Shown piece after piece: positions 1 to 9,540 of a stretch of 64,000 nt of DNA. The stretch covers positions 62,001 through 126,000 of the forward strand of contig JAPQWV010001057.1 in NCBI GenBank assembly GCA_027422505.1, given 5' to 3'. The notes beneath the pieces are model-generated. The model ran no database searches. It saw only the letters and a program-made list of their open reading frames with translations, and was not told the DNA's origin. This stretch comes from Craterostigma plantagineum (taxonomy: Eukaryota; Streptophyta; Magnoliopsida; Lamiales; Linderniaceae). The position numbers were made by a program, and so were the translations under genes. The first letter of the stretch is position 1. The number at the start of each line of letters is the position of its first letter.

Positions 1-108
1 AGTTGTGTCATGCAAAAATGTCGACATTTAACCCCACTAATAAACTCCTCCCAACGAATAATTTATTATTATAAAGTTTAGGTGATTCAATGAGAGTTCG
101 ATTTTTTT

Positions 109-372
109 CAGGAACATTTCGACATCTTCATATAGGTCTCGACAAGCTTATATATGAAGGATCTCGACATTTGTTGTATAAAAGAGCTCGACATTTTATT
201 AGATAGCTCGACATTTATAGTTAGAAGGTCTCGACTTTTATTAAGTCTTGAGAAGTAATAGCAAATGGCTCGACATTTGTATTCGACATTTTGGCAGGAA
301 TAGATCTCGACATTTTTATGTCTCGACATTTTGAGGGATAAGATGTCGACATTTATGAGATTTCGACATTGT
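109..372. repeat. Iterated TCGACATTT motif array in the LTR
   Basis: About a dozen copies of TCGACATT or close variants, mostly preceded by TC, GC or AT, are scattered in under 300 bp with irregular spacing of 10-40 bp. One more lies at 18-29. It is not a simple tandem repeat because the spacer sequences differ. The same motif, inverted, recurs in the solo LTR at 7790-8350. Confidence 0.85.
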
Positions 373-932
373 GTTTTAATTAATAAAGTTTTGATATTTT
401 AGAATTTTCGCTGTATCTAGGGATTATTTATTTTTAGAAATATCATTATTTTTAGGTTTTCATAAATTTTAGGGTTTTCGAGAATTAGCACATATACTAA
501 TAATATTATTATATTCAGAGGATCCATCGTTAGGGACTTCGGCGGATCTCGTATTTGACTGTAGCAGGAGGACAGGTAGGTGGATTATCCATCTACAATG
601 CGTAAACACAAATGTGTATTATATGCTTTTATGTGATTCGATGACTTTCGTGACTTATGTGATTTATGTGCTTTACGTGTTTTACATGAATTACATGCGA
701 ACTATGATTTTACATGTTTTTACGATTATATGCATAGCATATGCATATCATGATATATTGAGAGATGGTTTCCACCGTATTGAGACGGTGATGACTCGAC
801 GTATTGGAAAGTGGGGCAGATCGAGATGATTTTGATTTTTATTTGAGGTTGGGTTCACATGGCACTTGGCGGGAGACAGACGTGAACGATCTGTCTACTC
901 GAATGTGGTCAATTCGAGGTGCAAAACCGCCT

Positions 933-1072
933 GAGGATACGGGTATATTTACCCATGGTACTGATACGGGTCTGACCGCCCATGATACGGGTGTGATCAT
1001 CCGGGGGATACGGGTGTTTGGCACCCATGACGTTGGATACGGGTGGAATTTCGTGATCACCCATGATATCTA
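933..1072. repeat. Tandem short hairpins (GATACGGGT...ACCCATG units)
   Basis: Five consecutive units start with ATACGGGT, and most end in ACCCATG or CCCATG. Each can fold on itself, for example GGGT/ACCC, GGGTG/CACCC and CGG/CCGG. Loops differ in length and sequence. The array lies between the GTGCAAAACCG block and the CCTGACCAGGGCCCT block. Other LTRs of this superfamily carry different hairpins at the same place. Confidence 0.6.
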
Positions 1073-1567
1073 TTATATATATATATATGTATTTTAGTGC
1101 CGAGCCTGACCAGGGCCCTATGTTATGTGATATACGCGAGATAGGATGTGAGAAAAGAAAGAGTGTGCATTCACATGTGAGATATTGGGATTGGGATTGA
1201 GTGCGCACGTGCATACATGCATTTCTATTCACCTACTGGGCAAATCGCTCAGTGTTTACGTGTTGTAGGTACTGAGTCTGACGCCGACGTGCGTCAAGAC
1301 TGAGGCGGCTGGTGGCGGTGCTCCACGGACTTTTGAGGGCGGGGCGGTACATGGATGAAGACCTGTGGAGCGATAATAGGATTTTTGTTCTTTTGACACT
1401 TTTGGGGCAACGCCTGTTGTACAGATACTACTATGTAAAATAATATTTTATTTTATTATATTATCCTTTAGGAAAAAAAAAAAAAAATTTTAATTAGACG
1501 GGCCTTCCGCGGCTTACGTTGCGGAAATCCGCCACTAACCTTAATTAGAAAAAGTAGGACCGTCACA

Positions 1568-1918
1568 TATTGTTTCAGTGAAATATTAAATAATACCTCA
1601 AAAAAGTTGAATAACTGAGGAATCCACACTCACGAGCTTGAACACATCGGCGAAGTCATTGTTCAATGTACACCAAGTAGTCTTCGTTACTTCGATTGTA
1701 GTAGACATCTCTCATACAGAATGAGAGGGAAGCTGACATTCATCGATCGTCGCGCGATGCAAGGTAATCGAACAGCTGGCGACACTGCGTGCCCAAACTA
1801 TGCACGACCCTCGGAAATCGGTCGAATTTAGCTGGAAATCCCAAAAGGCGTGCGCCTCTCTTATTTCGTCGTCTGTCGTTTTTTGGAGTGGGGAAGAAGA
1901 GGATGTACTTAACAAGTC
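1568..1918. other. No gene recognised
   Basis: This sequence lies between the LTR end and the CACTA subterminal repeats. The short open frames have no recognisable similarity. It may be the inner part of the CACTA element or host DNA. Confidence 0.4.
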
Positions 1919-2340
1919 ATGGGCGACGGTTGTTAGAAAAATTTCCCGTATCGTCGCCCATGATGCACGGACTCTTAGCTTTTTCTAATTGTCATGGGCG
2001 ACGGTCTATAAGCCAAATAACCGTCGCCCATAGTGAAAAAATAATTTTTTTCATAAAAATAAAAATAATGGGCGGCGGATGTTTGATTTGATAAACAACC
2101 GTCGCCCATGATAAAAAATACATTTTGAAAAATTTGAAGAGTTGGGCGATGGGTTTCTAGTCCACAGCTGTCGCCCAAACTTTACTAATATCATAGGCGA
2201 CTGGTTTTATAAGACAACCGTCGCCCATACTCTCTGAAACTTAAAAAAGTTACCATAATGCCACCGCGTCTATTATGGCGACTCATTTTACACAAGCGTC
2301 GCCCATAGTGCCGTGGCCTATACATCATTTTCTACTAGTG
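1919..2340. mobile_element. CACTA (En/Spm) transposon end with subterminal repeats
   Basis: At least five pairs of inverted 12-mers of the type ATGGGCGACGGT ... ACCGTCGCCCAT are spaced through about 400 bp. The block ends TTTTCTACTAGTG at 2340, whose reverse complement CACTAGTAGAAAA is a typical CACTA terminal inverted repeat. Dense direct and inverted subterminal repeats are characteristic of CACTA elements, where they bind TNPA-type proteins. The other terminus was not found, so this is a truncated or internally deleted copy. Confidence 0.75.
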
Positions 2341-2344
2341 ATGA

Positions 2345-2636
2345 ATTGTTATTTTCAGGTACTTCAAGATTTGCACAAGCCAATTACGACGATGAAGCCC
2401 GAAAAAGATAAGTATCCATCTCAATCTCAACATCTCGCCGTATTAACTTTTTAATTTTAAATAATTGTTACATTTATAACTAAAGAATAAATTCTTATTT
2501 TTAGGTACTTGCGCAAGCCAGTTACGATGACGAAGCCCGAAAAAGATAAATATCCATCTCAATCTCAATCTCGTGCCGTATTAACTTTTTAATTTTATAT
2601 AATTGTTACGTTTGTAGCTAACAAATAATTGTTACA
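2345..2636. repeat. Two tandem copies of a ~145-bp segment
   Basis: The block AAGCCCGAAAAAGATAA..TATCC and its flanks occur at about 2345-2489 and again at about 2490-2636, with a few substitutions. Each copy is preceded by a T-rich stretch ending TTTCAGGTACTT or TTTTAGGTACTT, resembling a splice acceptor followed by an exon. I do not recognise a protein in it. Confidence 0.65.
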
Positions 2637-2697
2637 TTTATAACTAAAGAGTAAATTCTTATGTTTATGCATTGTTTTTCAAAGGACGAAGAAGAGA

Positions 2698-2819
2698 GGC
2701 TTCGGTAAGTGCAGGCAAGTTAGCAACGTATGATCTCGGGAGGCTTTGACGGATCATACTTGATTCGTCAAAGCTCCCGATATCATACTCTGCTTTCTTG
2801 CCTGCACTTACTGAAGTCC
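2698..2819. ncRNA. Long near-perfect foldback, MIRNA-like or MITE
   Basis: The left arm (2698-2751) and right arm (2766-2819) are nearly perfect reverse complements over about 54 bp, with roughly eight mismatches or bulges, around a 14-nt loop. The fully paired inner part includes GTAAGTGCAGGCAAG and CTTTGACG. Size and loop suit a plant miRNA precursor or young inverted duplication. Neither arm matches a conserved miRNA that I know. A small MITE is the alternative. Confidence 0.4.
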
Positions 2820-3054
2820 GGTACTTTATGATTTGCGGAGATCGGAGAATGAAAACTTCTCACCATATTTTGTTTTAATTTAATGTATCGTAATTGGTTC
2901 AACTAAACTTTTGTAATACATTTTTTTCGTAAAATTTTCTAATACATTTTTCATAAGTGTCTTATATACTAAATTTTGATACATAATGCGACCAAATAAT
3001 ATACCGAACATTTATTCAAACCTGAATTTTCAAAGAAAAAATTAAAAACTTAAT

Positions 3055-3195
3055 AGCCTAACCGGCGGTTTTAACCGCCGGTCAACCGTAATCGGCGGTT
3101 AACAGGATAGGCTAACTGTCACCCGCCCCCGGACGGTTAGACGGCGGTTAGTCGGGACTAATCGCCAATCGCCTGTTACGGTTAATCGGCGTTGG
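3055..3195. repeat. CGGCGGTTAA-rich degenerate repeat
   Basis: The segment has repeated and inverted copies of CGGCGGTTA / TAACCGCCG and a higher GC content than the AT-rich sequence around it. It is probably the remnant of a small DNA transposon. No clear TIR and TSD pair was found. Confidence 0.4.
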
Positions 3196-3199
3196 GCAT

Positions 3200-3827
3200 G
3201 TCTATTTAAAATTCGCTTTAGTCTAAATTAAATTTCAGAATAATATCTTAAAATTAATCGAGTTGTCCTCGTGGATCGATACTTGGACTAACGTCCATTT
3301 TATACTACTTGCACTACCTAGTACACTTGCTGGTATTCGAGCGTACCACCTTCGACATATCGGCACATGTAAAGTGATGAAACCGCATGTTTGTCACCGT
3401 GAAATCCATGGTTGCATTTGGGGTACATTCGTTGCCTTTTCACCCTCGGATTTCTCATAAGCAATTCCATTCCATCTTTGTAATGTTTGGGATTCTATGT
3501 AATCTTTGTGAGGTTCTAATCAATTCAAATTCGAATTCTGTTGCGAATTCTATTTGATGCAAATACAATTCGGATTTAGTATGATTTCAAAATTAATTTC
3601 TCATTCATCTTATATCGATTTTAAGAAAATTAATAGTCCGTAGACTCGTCTCAAAACGTAGATTTTGAATTTTTAGTCATTTCCGAGTTTATTTGGACGA
3701 GTGCTTCTGAATTTCAGTAAAATTAATTTAATGGATATTAATGGGCTTATTCAACACCAAGTGGGCTCAAAACCCAATCTGCATTAACAACAAAAAACTT
3801 GTTACCGGTGTAAAATAAGCGAATTTA
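3200..3827. other. AT-rich sequence, no gene recognised
   Basis: The stretch near 3260-3440 resembles untranslated retroelement debris, but no coding motif or LTR boundary is visible. Confidence 0.3.
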
Positions 3828-3829
3828 TA

Positions 3830-4298
3830 CAGTAGAAACTCTATAAATTAATACTCGATAATTTAATAAAGTCTTTAATATAATATTTCTGGCCGGTCCC
3901 GACTCGGGGATAACGTACACAATTAATAATTCTCTAAAATTATAAGATAATACACTTTTGATAATTTCTATAGGTCCCGTATAAATTATAAATTAATAAT
4001 CCATATGTAAAAATATTCCCATAGTACATGAAAGAAGATTACTTGAAAAATGAATCAATTGTCATTGGTTTTTTTTTTTTGTTGAAATCGATTTCCCCTT
4101 GCATATTGTCTCTAATTGTCCTTACCATGGTAGAACTTTCAGCATCATCTTTAGCAGCTTCAATAACCCTCTCAATAATATACACTATAAATTAATAAAA
4201 TATTAATTTATTGATATTAATTTATCGGTTAGTTAATAACTCTTTTAACTAATAAATTTGGACGGTCCCAACTGTCTTAATTTTTAGAGTTTCTACTG
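3830..4298. mobile_element. Emigrant/pogo-like MITE
   Basis: It begins CAGTAGAAACTCTATAAATT and ends with the inverted TTTAGAGTTTCTACTG. A TA dinucleotide flanks each side (3828-3829 and 4299-4300). These TIRs closely resemble the plant Emigrant/pogo terminus (CAGTAAAACCTCTATAAATT), which duplicates TA on insertion. The 469-bp length and absence of an ORF make it a non-autonomous element. GGCCGGTCCCGAC and GGACGGTCCCAAC are subterminal. Confidence 0.8.
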
Positions 4299-4300
4299 TA

Positions 4301-4675
4301 GTGTGATTATTTGAAATAAGTGACATTTATAAAAAATACCCAACTGAATAAAAATTTACAAATAAGTACCTATGTCAGACCTTTTTATCTGTTGGCGTAC
4401 CTTTTCTCAGTCTTGACGTACCTTTTTATGTGTGTATTGCGTACCACGTCACGCTTTTATACGATACCCTATACGATCTCGATATGGTACTTTAAAGATA
4501 TATTTTCTAATTTGAATTCTTCATTTTTACTATTTTTTCCTATTTTTATATTATTTTTTCCCATTTTTTATTATTTTTTCCTAGTTTTTCCTATTTATTA
4601 TTATTTTTGTTATTTTATTTTTATGTTTAATCGTGTATATATATATATATATATTATATATCATGTATATTATGT
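4301..4675. other. T-rich low-complexity sequence, no gene
   Basis: Long pyrimidine tracts and a TA dinucleotide run at 4635-4655. Open frames here are composition artefacts. Confidence 0.5.
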
Positions 4676-4679
4676 ATTT

Positions 4680-4853
4680 TGGTAATTCCGTTTATTTTCG
4701 GTTAACCGAATTAGCGAACCGAAATAACCGAAAAATTTCGGTTTATATATTTTTTTTATACCGAATACCGAACCGAACCAAAATTTCGGTATTCGGTTTG
4801 TACCAAACTTTCGGTATCGGTACGGGGTATACCGACTTTTGAACACCCCTAAG
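4680..4853. repeat. TTCGGT / ACCGAA-rich repeat ending ACACCCCT
   Basis: Many inverted copies of TTCGGT(A) and (T)ACCGAA end in AACACCCCTAAG. This composition and end are common in small plant hAT-type MITEs. A matching left end was not identified, so the class is tentative. Confidence 0.4.
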
Positions 4854-5066
4854 AGTGATCATCAAATATTCAAATCTAACAATATTTATTCCACAGTATA
4901 AACATCATGTAATTCAGTCCAGGTACTAATGAATATTTCTTCTTTCCGTTTTGAAATATTCCATCTTTATCATCCAAAATGAATATTCCATTTTGGAAAT
5001 GAATCGGGCCCCCATCTGCAAAGTCACTGACCTCTCCAAGAGTCGAAAGGACCTGTCCACTATCCA

Positions 5067-5478
5067 GTGTTCACAGTAATGAGGCAGGATGAGAGCTACA
5101 ATGAAGTCAGTGAGGCGGACTTCAAGTTTCTGCGCCTGAGTGACCTGTACAGCATGCTGGAATCCATGAAACAGTTCAGACTCGTCCTCAGAAGTTCTGG
5201 ACATCTCGTACGAGCTGAACCGGTCACCATGGGATATGTGGCTCTCAAGCGCCACATGCTCCGACAGGTCAGATTCTTCGCCACCCACGATCTGCAGATG
5301 GCGGTAGAGCACAACCTGAAGAAGGTGAATCTGACTCGCCCATCTTTCAAGAACGCGGACGACTACCGAGAAGGCGATGTGATCGACGTAGACGATCCGG
5401 CGGTCGCCTACTCGAACTACATAGGAAAGATGAGGCTGCTGTGCTGCTCCGAAGTGGCAAAGTTCTCGGATGACCAGA
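5067..5478 (+). pseudogene. Retroelement polyprotein fragment (plant-specific region)
   Basis: One open frame of about 137 residues reads from 5067 to the junction at about 5478. The order of its features, DFKFLRLSDLYSML, then ALKRHMLRQ, then DLQMAVE..LKKVNLTRP, then a KFSDDQ end, matches a region I know from plant retrotransposon polyproteins (family pattern F..L.L.DIEDML ... DLQLGVESYQ..LNLTKP ... HKFSDGT). There is no ATG start and no catalytic domain. It is cut abruptly where the minus-strand gypsy fragment begins. Identification rests on recall of that pattern. Confidence 0.5.
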
Positions 5479-6078
5479 TCTCAATAGTCGTTGAGCCTTC
5501 AGCGCAGAGATCTGTGAAATACGATTCGAAGTAGTTTTTCCCGAAAAAGTGAACACTTCTTCTTCGGGCAGTTGAAATTTTACGACCTTCTTGTTGCAAT
5601 CTATGATGGCTCCGTATCTCGAAACCCAATCCATCCCAAAAATAACATCATAGTCATTCATTGGGATCACAATCAGGTCGACACTCAGATCTCTACCCTC
5701 AATGTTCACAGAACATCCTTCTAGCACTTGGTTAGTGCGTGTCGGATCACCGTGAGGTAGGGTAACAATGTAATTGCATTCAGATAAGGTAGGAGAGACT
5801 CCCACCTTTTCCACATATTTGGCCGACACAAATGAATGTGTAGCCCCAGAGTCAATCAACACCGAAGTGGGCACGTCATAGATAGTTAACGTACCCGTTA
5901 CTACGGAAGGATTTGCTTCGGCCTCCTCATTCGTTAGAATAAAGACTCGTGCTGGCACTGGAGGGGGTCGAATCAACGGTCGGTTTGGGACTTGAGGCAT
6001 ATTTTCGTTGCAGTTCCTAGCGTAGTGTCCTATTTTCCCACATCGGAAGCATTGTGGGGTCGGGTTTGGTCTTGGTCC
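5479..6078 (-). pseudogene. Ty3/gypsy gag zinc knuckle plus aspartic protease fragment
   Basis: Read from 6078 to 5479, this encodes a CCHC zinc knuckle (CFRCGKIGHYARNC, near 6050-6009), a short linker, then a retropepsin-like domain with the active-site motif LIDSGATHSFVS and the conserved FGMDWVSRYGA. It ends with ISALKAQRLL, the usual link toward reverse transcriptase. Reverse transcriptase, RNase H and integrase are absent. The right edge abuts the 3' flank of the NDUFA1-like gene at about 6078, and the left edge abuts the plus-strand fragment. It could be debris of the chromovirus that produced the long LTRs nearby, but that link is inference. Confidence 0.85.
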
Positions 6079-6229
6079 ATAGCACGGACCAGAATGGAAA
6101 CAAATCAACATGACCGTCTCCTCCAAACATACTCAAAGACTCTTCCAATCCGTCCACAGACACACAACACAACATAAATGCACGCAATGAAATCAACAGA
6201 AATCTTACTTAAAATCAATCGGAGGAAGT

Positions 6230-6418
6230 CTATGTCGAAGGAGCTGAAGCTAATATCTCCATGATCTTCTTATCCCTCCTCACCATAGCCACATCCCAGA
6301 CGTCATTTCCGATGTGCTTGGGGCGTCCATGAGCATCCTTGTGGATGAAATACTGGGCGTTACCCATCACGCAAAGCATCCCGACGATGATCCCAAGCGG
6401 TAGCATAGCTTCTACCAT
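6230..6418 (-). CDS. NDUFA1: NDUFA1/MWFE-like subunit of mitochondrial complex I
   Basis: The 62-residue product matches the plant NADH dehydrogenase 1 alpha subcomplex subunit 1, normally about 65 residues, a small single-pass accessory protein of the complex I membrane arm. Visible hallmarks are the hydrophobic segment AMLPLGIIVGMLCVMG (about residues 4-19), then QYFIHK, GRPKHIG, WDVAM and RRDKK. The chosen ATG is preceded directly by an in-frame TAA. Relatives start a few residues earlier with a W-L-E-A run. Here TGGTAGAAGC looks as if one base was lost, so the N-terminus begins MVEAM. Two residues that are usually acidic are Val (DVWDVAMV). The gene diverges from 20826-21245, and a solo LTR sits about 180 bp upstream. 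It could be a diverged working gene or a recent pseudogene. Confidence 0.75.
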   Translation of the reverse strand: MVEAMLPLGIIVGMLCVMGNAQYFIHKDAHGRPKHIGNDVWDVAMVRRDKKIMEILASAPST

Positions 6419-6599
6419 TTATCCCCATCTCTTTCCCACCTCATTTCCTCTCTCTTTCGCTGATCTACGATATGCAGTTTCGATTGCGATTAGTAGGGAT
6501 TCGTTTCTGAGCTGAGGAGATGATGGACTAAGGACCAACGCCGACCTGTCGAGCCCACCGCCACTCATCGCCACCGGAAAGAAGTCGGGAGACTCCCAG
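6419..6599 (-). promoter_or_regulatory. 5' leader / promoter-proximal region of the NDUFA1-like gene
   Basis: Read on the minus strand it is purine-rich (GA tracts near 6440-6470), as plant leaders often are. It is cut at 6595-6599 by the solo LTR target duplication CCCAG. The original upstream sequence resumes at 8972. Confidence 0.5.
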
Positions 6600-7069
6600 T
6601 GTGGCGACCCGACTTCTCTAACTAGGATTAGTGGCGGATTTCCGCAACGTAAGCCGCGGAAGGCCCGTCTAATTAGAACTTTTTCCTAAAATAATATACA
6701 TTACGACAAAATGTCGTCCACATAGTCAGTCTATACAAAGACCGTAGCCCCAAAATAACAAAATAGCAAAAACCCTAACGCCGCTCCACAGGTCGTATCC
6801 ATGTACCGCCCCGCCCTCAAAAGTCTGTGGATTACCGCCACCAGCCGCCTCAGTCTTGACGCGTATCGGCGTCAGACTCAGTACCTACAACACGTAAACA
6901 CTGAGCAATTTGCCCAGTAGGTGAATAAAATGCATGTATGCAAGTGTGCACTCAATCCCAATCCCAATATCTCACATGCCATGCACACTCTTTCTTTTCC
7001 CACATTCCTATCACACGTCACAATATGGGGCCCATGGTTAGGCTCACGCGCGCATAAATATCATGGGTA

Positions 7070-7205
7070 GTCACGTGATTCCACCCGTAATCAGCGGTAA
7101 GCTACGCCGGTAGTGCACTGATCGATCACGTCAATGGCCACCTACCAGGTCGTCTCTTCCACAATAAATCATGGGCAATGACGCCCATATCCATATATAT
7201 ATAAT
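7070..7205. repeat. Hairpin cluster in the solo LTR
   Basis: Several short inverted repeats lie at the position equivalent to the hairpin arrays of the other LTRs, for example ATGGGT..ACCC near 7063-7090 and ATGGGC..GCCCAT near 7170-7190. Sequences differ from those at 933-1072 although the flanking LTR blocks are shared. Confidence 0.45.
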
Positions 7206-7784
7206 CATCTGGCATTTTTGCACCTCGAACCGACCACATCCGAGTAGACAGATCGATCACGTCTGTCTCGGCCAGGTAATCTGTGAGCCTAACAAGTCAT
7301 CACAATAATCTCAATCTACCCCACTTAACAATACCTCGAATCATCACCGTATCAATACGGTGGAAACCATCTCTCAATCTGACGTGATATGCACGTGCCA
7401 TTCATATAATCGTAATAACACATAAAATCATGGTTTCACAAAGCATATATAAATCATGTAAATCACTTAAGTCAAAGAAATCATCGAATCACATAAAGCA
7501 CATAAATCACATTTGTGTTTACGCATTGTAGATGGATGATCCACCTACCTGTCCTCCTGCTATCAAATAGGTCCGGTGTAGTCCCTATATATCGATCCTC
7601 TGAATATAATAAATATTTTCATATTAATATATTTACTAAGTCATATAAGTTTCGAAAATGCTAAAATTATTAAAACCCTAAAATTTATGAAAGCCTTAAA
7701 AATAATGAAATTCCTAGAAATAAATAAACCCTAGAAGTAGCAAAACCCTAAAATACTGAAAATTTATTAACTGAAATACAATGT

Positions 7785-8350
7785 CGAAATCTATACAAAC
7801 ATAACTAATGTCGAGATCTATAACATGTCGAAATCTTTTCTAACTTGATGATGTCGAGATACTTATAAGACACATCGCGAGATTATTCTAGGAAGATATT
7901 TCGAAATCTTTGTTAACATGAAATGTCGAGATCCTAAATCGAAAAGAAATGTCGAAATATTCTTGGAATGTCGAGAACTCTTCTATCCATTGAACAAGAT
8001 AAATCTCAAGACCGTCCAACCTTACAAATGTCGAGGCTTATAAATATCGAGACTTTATAGATGTCGACGTCTTTTCCATAAAATGTCGAGACCTCCATAT
8101 GTAATATACAAACAATATCGAGATCTTACTAGCTCTATAAGGTCTCAATATTTTACAAATAAATAATGTCGAGATCATTTGTTTTGCAAACTATTTCGAG
8201 ATTTTACAATATCGAGATCCTAATAATGTCGATAACTTTAATGATGTTGAAATACTCATACAAATGTCGAGGTTTTCTTACTATACACTTCAATATCTTT
8301 TGTGCTAAAATACCATGCCGAGGACTTCTAACAACGTGATTCTCCCCAGA
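7785..8350. repeat. Iterated AATGTCGAGA motif array (inverse of TCTCGACATT)
   Basis: About twenty copies of ATGTCGARA or one-base variants occur with irregular 12-40 bp spacing. Spacers are unrelated to each other. This is the minus-strand counterpart of the array at 109-372. Confidence 0.85.
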
Positions 8351-8971
8351 AACCCTAAGCTGAATATATCGACACATCATATATTTTATCCTACAAACAT
8401 ATATCAAGGTCATATATAAATATTGAAAACATTTTAACCATCGAAACTATCATGGTTATGTCATCAATAATCACACCTAAATATGAATTATAATTTGAAA
8501 CCCTAAGCTTTCTTAATATACCTGTTTCGACAATCTTTCTAGAATTATTATGTAATCACGCAAGGCATATATAAGTATAGTGAGCATATCATGAATATAT
8601 CGAGTATGAAGACTTAAGAATACCTTAGTTGGAGTTTTAAATTTTCGTTGCTTGGAGTGCTCAAGATCGGGTTTCAGTGTTTGTCTTCATAAGAGTTGTT
8701 CAACTTTTTAAGGTTTAGAGAGGTGACGTGATTTACTTTTAGTTTAAGCAAATTTTCATTAGTCACTTCTTACAATAATTGTAAGGCTTCCACGTGTGTT
8801 TCTCAACTTTTGATTTGATGAATAATATCTAAGAGATTATATTGTAAAAATTCTATGTGGGATTGTACGAAAACTTTGTTTTCAAAGGTGGGTGTTTCAC
8901 GAAAACTTTCTACTTAACCAATTACATAGTTAATCAAAAACCCGTATTAAATTTACGGGTATTACACCCAG

Positions 8972-9409
8972 TTGCCTGTACCGGCGACTAAGTGCAGAGG
9001 AAGCTTCGCCTTTAACCCAATCGATGAAAAGTGCGTGTATCGATGTGTCTCAGAAAAGAAAAGAAGCCACCAGTCTCAAATTATTTTGCGTCTGTTCACA
9101 TTCTAGCTTAGAATGGCATTTGTAATTACACCCACATATAACGTTAAAATGGTAATTATTTTTATTACTTTTATAATACCAAGAAAAACCTCCAAGTTGA
9201 TGACGTGGCACTTATCAGTGGGCTATAGGGGTGGCAATTTTTGTAAAGAAATCCTAAAATAAGCCTAGATTCAAAACCCTCTACGAACGTTTATATATAT
9301 ATGATTACGTTAGTCAATCATCATTACTCCAGTGCAATTCCAGCTTAAAAATTTGAAGTACACGGCAGTAGCCCAACCTTACATAATCCACACCACAAAA
9401 TTAAACAAT
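8972..9409. promoter_or_regulatory. Remnant of the shared intergenic region of two divergent host genes
   Basis: Unique sequence lies between the solo LTR and the MULE. With 6419-6594 and 20511-20825 it forms the roughly 0.94-kb region that separated the NDUFA1-like gene from the gene at 20826 before the two insertions. No individual element is certain. Confidence 0.5.
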
Positions 9410-9418
9410 TATATATAA

Positions 9419-9540
9419 GGCAAATCTACACACAAATCCCCCTACCCCAAACTATACATTAACTTACTCCCCCCTCTCAATTCATTTATCACTAAACTCC
9501 CCCTTTCAAACTAGTATATCACATAGCTACCTAATGGACA
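9419..9540 (+). repeat. MULE left terminal inverted repeat
   Basis: Runs of CCCC spaced by AT-rich sequence (ATCCCCCT, ACTCCCCCC, AAACTCCCCC) match the inverted right end, which has AACTCCCC and AAACTCCCC at similar spacing. The inner limit is not sharp. Confidence 0.7.

Larger units (their letters stand above)
1..1567 (+). mobile_element. Tekay/Del-like LTR, 3' portion (cut by window start)
   Basis: This is the 3' part of a long LTR whose beginning lies outside the window. It ends ...GACCGTCACA at 1567. It shares a conserved core with the LTRs at 6600-8966 (inverted), 43301-50734, 44247-46547 and 48343-50640: the CACCTACTGGGCAAAT block near 1230, the hairpin-forming GACGCC...GCGTC block near 1280, and the CCGCGGCTTACGTTGCGG block near 1510. 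No primer-binding site follows 1567, so it is a 3' LTR or a solo LTR. The lineage is inferred from LTR length and from the TGTAATACCC start and PBS of the related copies. Confidence 0.8.
6600..8966 (-). mobile_element. Solo LTR, Tekay/Del-like, 2367 bp
   Basis: On the minus strand it starts TGTAATACCCG at 8966 and ends CGCCACA at 6600. It is flanked by a perfect 5-bp duplication CCCAG at 6595-6599 and 8967-8971. No internal domain is present, so it is a solo LTR left by recombination. It belongs to the same family as 1-1567: both share the TCGACATTT array, the CACCTACTGGGCAAAT block and the CCGCGGCTTACGTTGCGG block. It lies between the leader of the NDUFA1-like gene and its former promoter, so its minus-strand promoter activity would point toward that gene. 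Confidence 0.92.

Noticed and set aside
4320..4685. 121-codon open frame rich in Phe, Leu and Tyr
   Set aside because: Encoded by T-rich low-complexity DNA. Not membrane protein sequence of any family I know.
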